DNA of 64,000 nt from Brevibacillus brevis (GTDB taxonomy: Bacteria; Bacillota; Bacilli; Brevibacillales; Brevibacillaceae). The stretch spans positions 2,056,001-2,120,000 of the forward strand of contig NZ_LR134338.1 in the NCBI RefSeq assembly GCF_900637055.1, written 5' to 3'. Position numbers and translations under genes: made by a program. Position 1 is the stretch's first letter. Every line of letters begins with the position of its first letter. Under the pieces are notes generated by a model. That model was not told where the DNA came from. It did no database searches and saw only the letters and a list, made by a program, of their open reading frames with translations. Shown in pieces: positions 1 through 7,540 of this stretch.

Positions 1-121
1 TTTTGTCCATGCTCGTTTTCCTATTGTTTGAACCAAAGCAAGATCCTTGTAGAAAAGCGTTCCTCACCAAAACATCACATATTTGTCTTAGAAGAACAAT
101 CACATATGGAGGTGCCAAGCT

Positions 122-709
122 ATGGTGAACCTGATCAAAATCAGAGCGAGTGTATTTATCCCCCTGTCATGGACAGAACCTAAGACCGATCCACAAACAG
201 GAAAAATCATTCAATTTGAAGGCGATTCGCGTGAATTCTCCCCCTATGCGGTTAATTCGATGCGTTCCAGAGTGGAGCAAGAGGTCGTCGTAGACTTTAT
301 GAAAAAAGAAATTTTTACCTATCAGAACACGGGGATCACAACAGAGAAGATCACGAATCTTGATGGCTCGATTCAGCTGCGAAAAGGAAAAGCGAGTACA
401 GAGGGAATATTGTGCAGGAAGATGGTATGGAAATCGGATGAAGAAGTGAGTTTTGAAATGAGCGCAAGTGCGAGTAATCCCTTGAATGAGCATGCTCCCC
501 CGGTTGACTACTTATTATCGGTGACTGCGAAAAGGGATGGTCTTGTACAAATCGAAGGAGCGCATGATGGCTTCCCTTGCTTTGAATTTTATAAGCAAGC
601 AGATTTTGGGGCGTTTGAAACGATTTATACCCATGATTTCCGCAAAACGGGCGATACTCCGGCGGCGTTAGCGGGAGAGATGGAGTATCAATTCCGTAAG
701 ATTCTGTAG
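122..709 (+). CDS. DUF3238-like hypothetical protein
   Basis: A 195-residue soluble protein without signal peptide or membrane segment. I recognise the general look of DUF3238-type Bacillus proteins: the N-terminal RTxFIP-like stretch here reads IRASVFIPLSW, followed by a fixed FEGDSREFSPYA block, and the C-terminal half ends in a conserved-looking AGEMEYQFRKIL. Family membership is from memory and no function is known to me. A GGAGG site lies eight bases before the ATG, which decides the start. It stands alone; the next gene is on the other strand and no clear terminator separates them. Confidence 0.7.
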   Translation: MVNLIKIRASVFIPLSWTEPKTDPQTGKIIQFEGDSREFSPYAVNSMRSRVEQEVVVDFMKKEIFTYQNTGITTEKITNLDGSIQLRKGKASTEGILCRKMVWKSDEEVSFEMSASASNPLNEHAPPVDYLLSVTAKRDGLVQIEGAHDGFPCFEFYKQADFGAFETIYTHDFRKTGDTPAALAGEMEYQFRKIL

Positions 710-737
710 TCCGAACGTATTTTCTTCATGGAAATGT

Positions 738-836
738 TCAGCTATCAGTACCTTTCACTCTGCTTTCCTTCCACCAGTAGAACAGAGTTGTCACGACAAA
801 AATACTGATCAATACCATCGTCAAAAAAGGAGTCAT
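738..836 (-). CDS. 32-aa single-pass membrane peptide (small ORF)
   Basis: A short ORF with a good ribosome site (AGGAGG, nine bases before the ATG). The product starts MTPFLTMVLISIFVVTTLFYWWK: one hydrophobic helix of about 20 residues followed by a basic, polar tail. It lies 25 bases downstream of the DoxX-like gene on the same strand, so the two are probably cotranscribed and could act together in the membrane. No family recognised. The ribosome site, codon use and position make it more likely real than chance, but only conservation in relatives would settle it. Confidence 0.5.
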   Translation of the reverse strand: MTPFLTMVLISIFVVTTLFYWWKESRVKGTDS

Positions 837-861
837 AGCTACGAGCCTCCTGATCTGTTAT

Positions 862-1290
862 TTATTTCGCGAGCAGACCAACTAATTTTTTTCGATCTAC
901 CCAGAGCAATAGACCGCACATAACGGTGAGAAGCAGACTATAATTTTGAGCCGAAATATCAAATGCAAAATTGACGATTGTAATATTCAAGGTAATGGGA
1001 AATAGACAGACTGCCGCGATAGTTTTCGTCCTCGGAAAAAGAAGCAGCAACGCACAGGCCAACTCCGCAATTCCAATGAATATCTCATAAAACCGCGAGT
1101 AGCCAAAAAAGTGCCACGCCAAAATAAGAGGCTCATCTTGACTGGGATCAAACGTAAATGTTTTGGGCGGGCTGAATTGACCAGGTATCTTCACTATCCC
1201 ATAAAGGAAGAAAGAAAAAGCCAAATAAAGCCGCATAGTAGCTGGAATGCTCTTTGAGAAAATGCGCTTCCACCTGTTAGCTGTGTCCAT
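862..1290 (-). CDS. DoxX-like integral membrane protein
   Basis: About 142 residues with four hydrophobic helices (roughly residues 13-33, 58-85, 87-105 and 112-130), including the GIAELACALLLLFPRTKTIAA pattern typical of DoxX/DoxD-like proteins. Such proteins are small membrane subunits often tied to quinone or thiol redox chemistry, but their individual roles are mostly unknown. The ATG at the given start is preferred over an upstream in-frame GTG because AGGTG lies six bases before it. The 32-aa membrane peptide follows immediately downstream. Confidence 0.7.
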   Translation of the reverse strand: MDTANRWKRIFSKSIPATMRLYLAFSFFLYGIVKIPGQFSPPKTFTFDPSQDEPLILAWHFFGYSRFYEIFIGIAELACALLLLFPRTKTIAAVCLFPITLNITIVNFAFDISAQNYSLLLTVMCGLLLWVDRKKLVGLLAK

Positions 1291-1376
1291 GCCAATCACC
1301 TACCTTTTCACTCTCTCATCAAAAGGTAGAAACGCTGAAAAAACTCCCATCCTACGTTTGCAAGGAGGTTCTTATC

Positions 1377-1946
1377 GTGAGTAATCCGACTATGTTCGAT
1401 CCATTCCCTGTCATCGAAACAGACAGATTGATCCTTCGACAACCTGATCAACAAGACATAGAAGATATTTTTGAAGTGTTGTCACATGAAGAGGTGGCGA
1501 GATATGTAGGGATAGCGAGGTTTCAATCGATTGCAGATGCTGAAAATGAACTTCGCTGGTATCGAGACTTATTTGAACAAAAACAGGGACTCAGGTGGGC
1601 GGTCACGGATCGTTCCACTGGAAAATTTCTTGGCAGCTGCGGCTACAAACATTATCATGCTGTACATAACAAAGCGGAGATTGGGTATGATCTGAATTTT
1701 TCGTGGTGGAATAAGGGGATCATGTCAGAAGCACTGCGGCCCATTATCGCGTACGGGTTTACACATATGCATGTAAACAGAATAGAAGCTGACGCAGATA
1801 CGCGAAATACGGCATCCATCCATTTGCTCCAAAAATTTGGCTTTCAAGTGGAAGGAATCCATCGGGAAACGGAATTTGAAAATGGGATGTACATTGATCT
1901 TGTGAAGCTGGCGCTACTTAGAAAAGAATATGAGTGGAATTCGTAA
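1377..1946 (+). CDS. GNAT family N-acetyltransferase (RimJ/RimL type)
   Basis: A 189-residue acetyltransferase of the RimJ/RimL group, which transfers acetyl from acetyl-CoA to protein N-termini or small amines. Visible family marks are the opening IETDRLILRQ strand, the central AEIGYDLNFSWWNKGIMSEAL segment corresponding to the CoA-binding motif A, and the closing NTASIHLLQKFGFQVEG helix-strand. The start is GTG with an AAGGAGG site ten bases upstream. Substrate cannot be predicted. It is a monocistronic gene facing the convergent amine oxidase. Confidence 0.88.
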   Translation: MSNPTMFDPFPVIETDRLILRQPDQQDIEDIFEVLSHEEVARYVGIARFQSIADAENELRWYRDLFEQKQGLRWAVTDRSTGKFLGSCGYKHYHAVHNKAEIGYDLNFSWWNKGIMSEALRPIIAYGFTHMHVNRIEADADTRNTASIHLLQKFGFQVEGIHRETEFENGMYIDLVKLALLRKEYEWNS

Positions 1947-2008
1947 AAGAATCGGATTCCACAAGAGGCGGGGGAATGTACGGAATCTTTCATCGTACAG
2001 ACCCCCGC

Positions 2009-3469
2009 TCATTTTCTCCCCACCTCTACAGCCACGCGTAACGCAGACTCAATCGCCCCTTGAATCCAGCCGTGATATTCATTCGAGGTGTGCTCCCCGG
2101 CAAAATAAATTCTTCCTTCAGGCGCACCAATGTAGGGAGCCATTTCCGTCTCCTGCAACGGTTTGAACAAGGCAAAGGCACCAGCAGCATAAGGCTGCAA
2201 TGCCCAATTATGTGTGACCCCCGTAACGAAGGTGTTGTACACCTGCTCCCCATGAATGTCAGCCAGATGCTTTACCGCTTGCATAACTTGTTCTTCTTTC
2301 GACATGCTGAGCCACGGAAGGTCGTCATCCTCCCATGTGTAACTGACCAATACGACACCACCAGGCTGATCGAAACCGTGGTTGGGGAAGTAGGAGAGGC
2401 GAATTGGCGAATCCGTTACTGTTTGTCCGCTCCTTATTCCTTGTGCTTCCCAAAAGCGCTGAGAAAACTGGACGCCTATTTTGGATGAGGAAACATAGTG
2501 GAGTTGACGAATGGCTTTCCATTTTTGATAGGAAAACAGGTCGTACGGTTCAACCTGAACAAACTGCAAACGGGTAAAAGGGATGGTAATAATCGCGATA
2601 TCACCGGTCATCTGAAACAGTTCATCTGAGTCGGTACGCACCCCAGAAATGGTAATTTGATTTCCTGTCCGGACGATTCGCGTCATTTTATGCCGGAAGT
2701 AAATAATCTCCTGTAATTGGGGGAGAAATGCCTGTGGTAGCTGGTCAAATCCTCCTGCTATTTCGTGAAAGCGTGTAGAAGGATCGAACAGGATGAAGTC
2801 TCGTAAAATTTCGGGAAAGGCGAGCTCAGGGAATCCCTCGAAGCCAGTCATGACCTTGATCATATCGACAGCGGGGGCGGATAAGGAAGGGCCAACAGGA
2901 TTGAAGCGCATGAATTGATCCATGGAAAACCGATCATATTTTTTGACGACGATGGGCCAATTCTTCGCTGGATCGAGATTGATGAAGTCGATGACAGGCT
3001 TAATGGCTTGCTCTGCTAATTCATTGAAAGTACGACCTTTTTCATGTGGGGCTACAGAGAAGCGGAGGATGTCGGGATCGCGTTGATAGATCCAACGCCT
3101 TGTTTTGATGCCATTTACTGAGATGATGTCGTTGGGAGAGTTGTTGATAAACGGATGAAGGGGAAGAGCGAATTTCGTCACGTATGCCAGGGTAAGTTCG
3201 TGCGTATGAGGAATACGCATTGCCCCAGCTTCTAGATAATGCCCATGCGTAAAAGAAGAGCGCAATGTGAAAACTCTGCCGCCTATCCGGTCCGCTGCTT
3301 CCAAAATCGTTACGTTGTGTCCCGCTGCTTTTAGCAAAGAGGCAGAAACAAGACCAGCTATTCCAGCCCCGACGATGATGATATTGAGGGGGGAGTGGGT
3401 TTGCGGGAGACCATTGCGAATGATGGACAGCATTTCAGGTTGTGTTAAGGAGAAGGAGGGATTATCCAT
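2009..3469 (-). CDS. Flavin-containing amine oxidase (monoamine/L-amino acid oxidase family)
   Basis: About 486 residues. The N-terminal Rossmann dinucleotide fold reads IVGAGIAGLVSASLLKAAGH, then an E and the GGR motif (EAADRIGGRV), as in monoamine and L-amino acid oxidases; the C-terminus has the FAD-contacting IYFAGEHTSNEYHGWIQGA block. It should oxidise an amine or amino acid to imine plus hydrogen peroxide using FAD. The start is placed at MDNPSF because AAGGAG sits eight bases upstream, inside the codons of a longer possible start. No signal peptide is visible. Substrate unknown. Confidence 0.88.
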   Translation of the reverse strand: MDNPSFSLTQPEMLSIIRNGLPQTHSPLNIIIVGAGIAGLVSASLLKAAGHNVTILEAADRIGGRVFTLRSSFTHGHYLEAGAMRIPHTHELTLAYVTKFALPLHPFINNSPNDIISVNGIKTRRWIYQRDPDILRFSVAPHEKGRTFNELAEQAIKPVIDFINLDPAKNWPIVVKKYDRFSMDQFMRFNPVGPSLSAPAVDMIKVMTGFEGFPELAFPEILRDFILFDPSTRFHEIAGGFDQLPQAFLPQLQEIIYFRHKMTRIVRTGNQITISGVRTDSDELFQMTGDIAIITIPFTRLQFVQVEPYDLFSYQKWKAIRQLHYVSSSKIGVQFSQRFWEAQGIRSGQTVTDSPIRLSYFPNHGFDQPGGVVLVSYTWEDDDLPWLSMSKEEQVMQAVKHLADIHGEQVYNTFVTGVTHNWALQPYAAGAFALFKPLQETEMAPYIGAPEGRIYFAGEHTSNEYHGWIQGAIESALRVAVEVGRK

Positions 3470-3624
3470 AGGTTGTCTCCTTTTCATTCTTTTCCGGTAC
3501 TATGATCCTATTCCATTGATGACTTAGGTATGCTTTGTGTAAGCTGATCATACAGGACTCTACCATTTTCATCCAAAAAATGATAGGATGGAGAAAAGGG
3601 GAACAAATGATCGGAGGTCTATGC

Positions 3625-4188
3625 ATGCTGCCAACGGATGTTATCTGGAAACCAACGACAGGCGTCGGCTATGAGCACTTGAGAATACGGGAGGGATCAA
3701 GCAGAATTCATGTAAATAGCATGGTGGTCGGTAGGCTGGATGATGCCACCATAACAAGAATCCAATATGAGATTGTCCTTGATTCAAATTGGGTCACGCG
3801 AGAAGTTTCAATGGGAATCATGGGCGAAGAAGGAGCTTTGCATCTCTCATCGGATGGCAGGGGAAATTGGACGAACGAGATGGGTGAGCCGATTCCTGAG
3901 CTCTTTGGCTGTATCGATATCGATATTTCTTGTACACCTTTCACAAATACACTGCCGATCCGCCGTTTGTCGTATTCTCCAAGCGAACCACAGTCTATGC
4001 AAGTAGTCTATTTCTCAGCCCATGAGCTGACGTACAGACAAGTGCAGCAGCAATATACATTGCTAGAATGCAAAGGGGACTCTTCTGTCTATGAATACCG
4101 GGCAGGAACATTCGTAGAGAACATCACTGTCGATACAAATGGGCTGGTTCTGAACTATCCAGACCTGTTTATTCGTGAGCAGGTGTAG
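3625..4188 (+). CDS. Putative glycolipid-binding family protein (DUF1089-like)
   Basis: A 187-residue cytosolic protein. The order of motifs (WKPTTGVGYEHLRI at the start, YEIVLDSNWVTREV, a DGRGNW turn, an FGCIDIDISCTPFTNTLPIRRL core) matches the PF06475 putative glycolipid-binding family (former DUF1089) as I remember it. Biochemical function is not established. The start chosen has GGAGG seven bases before the ATG. The next gene begins about 20 bases downstream with its own ribosome site, so the unknown protein, the membrane protein and the macro-domain protein may form one transcript. Confidence 0.7.
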   Translation: MLPTDVIWKPTTGVGYEHLRIREGSSRIHVNSMVVGRLDDATITRIQYEIVLDSNWVTREVSMGIMGEEGALHLSSDGRGNWTNEMGEPIPELFGCIDIDISCTPFTNTLPIRRLSYSPSEPQSMQVVYFSAHELTYRQVQQQYTLLECKGDSSVYEYRAGTFVENITVDTNGLVLNYPDLFIREQV

Positions 4189-4211
4189 GGAGAAAGGAGT
4201 GATTGTCCAGC

Positions 4212-4598
4212 ATGGCTGAAAGGTTTATTGCGGGCATACTGGCCAGTTTTTTATTTACGTTTGGGACTGCACTTCTGTATTTTCAGGATCGATCCGCGGT
4301 TCTTCTCGTTGGGATGTTTACGTTCCCGACGGTGTTTCTGTTAGGGATTCCGCAATCTCTCGTCATTGATTGGGTCATGAAGCGATTGCCATGGAACAAG
4401 GAAAGCCTCCTTTTCATACTGGAAGCAATGCTGTACATCATGGCTGGAATCATCGCGACCATGATGCTTTTCTTAATCGTTACGCATACCTTTAGGCTGC
4501 TTCCTAAGTTTTATGTCCTGGGCATGGCTGCATCTTTGCTTTATTTTGTTTGCCTGCGTTTCCTACGGCGTAAAAAGAAAGCCCTGCAAGTAGCGTAA
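4212..4598 (+). CDS. Four-helix membrane protein, unknown
   Basis: About 128 residues with four hydrophobic segments and a basic C-terminal tail (RFLRRKKK). Length and topology resemble the UPF0715 proteins of Bacillus, but I cannot confirm this. An AGGAG site is three bases from a TTG and twelve from this ATG; ATG is preferred. It sits between the glycolipid-binding-like and macro-domain genes with very short gaps, suggesting cotranscription. Confidence 0.6.
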   Translation: MAERFIAGILASFLFTFGTALLYFQDRSAVLLVGMFTFPTVFLLGIPQSLVIDWVMKRLPWNKESLLFILEAMLYIMAGIIATMMLFLIVTHTFRLLPKFYVLGMAASLLYFVCLRFLRRKKKALQVA

Positions 4599-4616
4599 GG
4601 AGAAGGAGTGAGTGCA

Positions 4617-5087
4617 ATGAATGAATGGGTACAAGTCGTGTCAGGCAACATATTGGAAGCCACGGAAAATATCATCGTGCAGCAGGTCAACTGCATGGGT
4701 GTGATGGGAGCAGGGCTTGCCAAACAAATAAGAGCCAAATATCCAAGTGTTTATACGGAGTACAAGCGGCTTTGCGATCAGTATGCGGATGCGCGTGGAG
4801 ACCTCCTTGGACAAGTACAGCTTTGCCAAGTTGGAGAAGGGAAGTACATTGCCAACCTTTTCGCACAGCTCGGTTATGGAAAAAAAGGAGTCTACACGAA
4901 ATATGACATGCTGCAAAAAGGGTTAGAAGAAGTTCTTTCCCTAGCGAAAAAAGAAAATCTAACCATCGCCATTCCATACGGGATCGGCTGCGGATTAGCA
5001 GGTGGGGCCTGGGATGTGGTGAGTAAACAGCTTGACGAAATTTTTGAGGGCTTTAGTGTGAAGGTGTACAAATTCGAAGCGGATTGA
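4617..5087 (+). CDS. Macro domain protein (ADP-ribose binding/hydrolase)
   Basis: A 156-residue stand-alone macro domain of the Poa1p-like (ADP-ribose-1''-phosphate processing) type. The binding-site segments are all visible: SGNILEA at the start, NCMGVMGAGLA (the glycine-rich loop that contacts the distal ribose), and IPYGIGCGLAGGAW near the end, which forms the phosphate loop. Such proteins remove or bind ADP-ribose on small molecules, protein or nucleic acid. The ATG is chosen because AGGAG lies eight bases upstream. Its last codons overlap the -35 box of a promoter that fires into the next leader. Confidence 0.85.
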   Translation: MNEWVQVVSGNILEATENIIVQQVNCMGVMGAGLAKQIRAKYPSVYTEYKRLCDQYADARGDLLGQVQLCQVGEGKYIANLFAQLGYGKKGVYTKYDMLQKGLEEVLSLAKKENLTIAIPYGIGCGLAGGAWDVVSKQLDEIFEGFSVKVYKFEAD

Positions 5088-5113
5088 CGGCAGAGGATCA
5101 CCTGCGCTATAGT
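5084..5113 (+). promoter_or_regulatory. Sigma-A promoter for the mutS2-like leader RNA
   Basis: TTGACG (5084-5089) and TATAGT (5108-5113) separated by 18 bases. It overlaps the end of the macro-domain gene and would start a transcript near 5120, giving a leader of roughly 330 bases before the mutS2-like gene. Confidence 0.65.
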
Positions 5114-5143
5114 AGAGAGAACCATATCTAGGGAGAGATGTTG

Positions 5144-5167
5144 ATGTCGGCGGTCGTTCTTAACTAA
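5144..5167 (+). CDS. Seven-codon leader peptide (uORF) MSAVVLN
   Basis: ATG TCG GCG GTC GTT CTT AAC TAA, preceded by GGGAG at an eight-base spacing, lies about 25 bases after the predicted transcript start. Its last four codons (5156-5167) are exactly the 5' arm of an inverted repeat whose partner is at 5258-5269. A ribosome stalled on the last codons would therefore block that arm. This arrangement is the hallmark of ribosome-mediated attenuation; the peptide itself is too short for any homology argument. Confidence 0.5.
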   Translation: MSAVVLN

Positions 5168-5347
5168 AGCAATTCCATACAAAAGGTCTTGATTCATCAT
5201 TCGAAATTTTGCCATGCTGCAAAGTTTCTTTGTGCTGGGTGATAATCGGCCTTGGAATTAGTTAAGAACAACGGATATCATACAATGCCTTAGGTGAAAA
5301 CCCTATCATTGCGCCCAAAATCCGTGCTGAGTTCAGCGCGGTTTTTT
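5156..5347 (+). promoter_or_regulatory. Candidate transcription attenuator (switching leader plus terminator)
   Basis: A 12-base arm (5156-5167) pairs perfectly with 5258-5269, and the pairing continues into TTCCA/TGGAA with a five-base bulge. Downstream, CCGTGCTGA (5322-5330) pairs with TCAGCGCGG (5333-5341) and is followed by six T: an intrinsic terminator. When the first pairing is prevented, ACGGA (5271-5275), just beyond the released arm, can pair with TCCGT (5321-5325), the 5' side of the terminator. The sequence therefore contains both an OFF and a plausible ON fold. Confidence 0.55.
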
Positions 5348-5375
5348 ATTTGGTTGCGTTTTGTTTAGGTATCCC

Positions 5376-5427
5376 AAAAAAAGGGCGGAGAATGACATTT
5401 GTTCATTCTTCGCCCTTTTTATTTTTT
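5376..5427 (+). terminator. Second terminator hairpin just before the mutS2-like gene
   Basis: GGGCG-g-AGAATGA (5383-5395) pairs with TCATTCT-t-CGCCC (5403-5415) and is followed by TTTTTATTTTTT; an A run precedes the stem. It ends only seven bases before the AAGGAG site of the next gene, so two terminators in tandem stand between the promoter and the coding region. Confidence 0.75.
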
Positions 5428-5448
5428 GGAAAAAAGGAGAAATCAGTC

Positions 5449-7470
5449 ATGAATGAAAAAGCATTACAACGTCTCGAATACGACAAAATCAAAGAAAAGG
5501 TAATGGAATACACCTTATCGTACGCAGGAAAAAAGCATGTAGAACAAATGATGCCGATGGACTCTGTCAAAGTAGTGCGAAGTAAGTTGGACGAAACAGC
5601 AGAAGCCAAGAACATCCTGCAAAATGGAGCCAGTGTACCGATTCCTGCGCTGGAAGGGATGGAGAAGATCCTCTCCCTTCTGGGGACGGGATATGTATTT
5701 AGCGTAAATGATTTTACGAATCTGTACCTGTTCTTAACGAGTTGCTCACAGCTAATGAAGTACATGGCGACAAAAGCACAATTGGCGCCACGCGTAAGTA
5801 CCTATGCAGCATCGATGTACGACGCCGCAAAATTGAAAAATGAAATCGAACAATGTATCCGTCATGGGCAAGTTGTCGATTCCGCTAGCAAAGACTTGTT
5901 GAAGGTGCGTAAGCGCATTGTCGTCTTTGAAGAGCGCCTGAAAAGACAACTGGATTCCATCATGAACAAATATCGTTCGATCATGCAAGAAAATGTCATT
6001 AGTACACGCAATGGTCGTTATGTCATCCCCATCAAAAAAGAACATCGCAAGCAAGTGGCTGGCAGTGTTTTAGATGAATCGGCGAGCGGTCAAACCGTCT
6101 ATATGGAACCGACGGAGATCAGCACCGTACAGTTTGAACTCACAGCACTCAAGGCAGAGGAAGAACGCGAAGTAACAAAAGTACTGATGCAATTGTCCGC
6201 ATTCGCTGAAGAATATACGCACGAACTTGCTGTGAATGTCGAGACCGTTGGAATGTATGATTTCCTTTTCGCAAAAGCGAAGTACGCATTGGCAATTGGG
6301 GGCGCGAATGTCGAACTAAACGAAAAAGGGATCATCGATGTCAAGGAAGCGCGGCATCCGCTACTCGGTCCGAAAATGGTGCCGCTGCACATGAGGATTG
6401 GTCGAGAGTACAAATCGCTCATTATTACAGGTCCCAATACAGGTGGGAAAACATTGACGTTGAAAACCATCGGGCTTTTAACCATGATGGTGCAGTCAGG
6501 TTTGCTCGTACCCGTACAGGAAGGAAGTCGCTTCTCCATTTTCCGCAACATTGCGGTAGATATTGGGGATGGGCAAAGCATCGAGCAGGCGTTAAGCACG
6601 TTTTCCGCGCATATTCATAATGTCCTGGAAATCTTGCAGATTACCGACGCTTCGACTCTCGTCCTGATTGATGAGATGGCTACGGGTACAGATCCAGGAG
6701 AAGGTGTTGCCCTGTCGATTGCGATTTTGGAGGAGCTGCACCGAAGAGGCGCAACGGTGATCGTGAATACACATTTTAACGAGATCAAAAATTTTGCCTC
6801 CGCAACTGCCGGGTTTCAAAATGCACGAATGGAATTTGACGAAGAGACCTTGCAGCCACTGTATCGCCTGCGAATCGGAGAAGCAGGACAGAGTTACGCA
6901 TTCCTGATCGCACTGAAGCTGGGTATCCCGTCTGAGATGATTCAGCGTTCTCGGGAAATTACTCGGAATGGATTCGCGGCTCCCCCTGCCACTACGGAAA
7001 GGCTGGATCAATACCAATACGTCGAGCAGGAAGAGGATGAGGCTCCAAGTTATGTGGAGACAAGAGTCATAGAAAAGCCAGAAGAAGTGGAAGTAGAGGT
7101 GGAAGAGGAAAAGGAAAAGCGTGAGCATCTTCCACAGGAGATTTCAGAAAAAGCGGCAGGCACACCAGCAACGCCTGAGCGTGACAAACCATTTGCTGTT
7201 GGTGATTGTGTATTCATCTCCTATCTGGGGAGAACCGGCATTGTGTTTGCTGCGGAGGACTCCAAAGGTATCGTTGGCGTCATGATTCAAAATCAGAAGT
7301 ATAAAATCAACAAAAAGCGCCTCGTCTTGCATATTGAGGGCAAAGAACTGTATCCGGCCGACTATGACATGGACATCGTATTCGAGACAAAAGAGAACCG
7401 GAAGAAGCGTAAAATGATGAGTCGCAAGCATGTCGAGGGATTATCGATCGAGACGAAGCGGGAGGGGTGA
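5449..7470 (+). CDS. MutS2-family ATPase lacking the Smr domain
   Basis: A 673-residue MutS2-type ABC ATPase. After the N-terminal coiled clamp (with the MutS2-like SASGQTVYMEPTE segment), the Walker A GPNTGGKT is at about residues 328-335 and Walker B LVLIDEMATGTDP around 404-416. A very acidic linker (about 520-565) leads to a KOW-like domain (KPFAVGDCVFISYLGRTGIVF, from about 580), and the protein stops just where the Smr nuclease domain would begin. Typical MutS2 is about 780 residues and ends in Smr. MutS2 of Bacillus suppresses recombination and has been reported to act on collided ribosomes; without Smr only the clamp/ATPase function remains. Start fixed by AAGGAG nine bases upstream. 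Expression is probably governed by the attenuator upstream. Confidence 0.88.
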   Translation: MNEKALQRLEYDKIKEKVMEYTLSYAGKKHVEQMMPMDSVKVVRSKLDETAEAKNILQNGASVPIPALEGMEKILSLLGTGYVFSVNDFTNLYLFLTSCSQLMKYMATKAQLAPRVSTYAASMYDAAKLKNEIEQCIRHGQVVDSASKDLLKVRKRIVVFEERLKRQLDSIMNKYRSIMQENVISTRNGRYVIPIKKEHRKQVAGSVLDESASGQTVYMEPTEISTVQFELTALKAEEEREVTKVLMQLSAFAEEYTHELAVNVETVGMYDFLFAKAKYALAIGGANVELNEKGIIDVKEARHPLLGPKMVPLHMRIGREYKSLIITGPNTGGKTLTLKTIGLLTMMVQSGLLVPVQEGSRFSIFRNIAVDIGDGQSIEQALSTFSAHIHNVLEILQITDASTLVLIDEMATGTDPGEGVALSIAILEELHRRGATVIVNTHFNEIKNFASATAGFQNARMEFDEETLQPLYRLRIGEAGQSYAFLIALKLGIPSEMIQRSREITRNGFAAPPATTERLDQYQYVEQEEDEAPSYVETRVIEKPEEVEVEVEEEKEKREHLPQEISEKAAGTPATPERDKPFAVGDCVFISYLGRTGIVFAAEDSKGIVGVMIQNQKYKINKKRLVLHIEGKELYPADYDMDIVFETKENRKKRKMMSRKHVEGLSIETKREG

Positions 7471-7482
7471 CGAGGTACGGGC

Positions 7483-7520
7483 AAAAAGCCGATTTTCTCT
7501 AAGAGAGAATCGGCTTTTTG
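7483..7520. terminator. Bidirectional terminator
   Basis: AAAAAGCCGATT pairs with AATCGGCTTTTT around an inner TCTCT/AGAGA stem. It lies between the convergent mutS2-like and MFS genes and can serve both. Confidence 0.88.
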
Positions 7521-7540
7521 ATATTGATAGGATGAATGGG

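Noticed and set aside
5350..5448. Upstream in-frame extension of the mutS2-like gene
   Set aside because: The extra 33 codons run through the second terminator hairpin and have no ribosome site; AAGGAG sits nine bases before the ATG at 5449.
6592..7128. 178-codon open frame on the minus strand inside the mutS2-like gene
   Set aside because: It is an antisense shadow of a well-supported ATPase, low in complexity and without a ribosome site.
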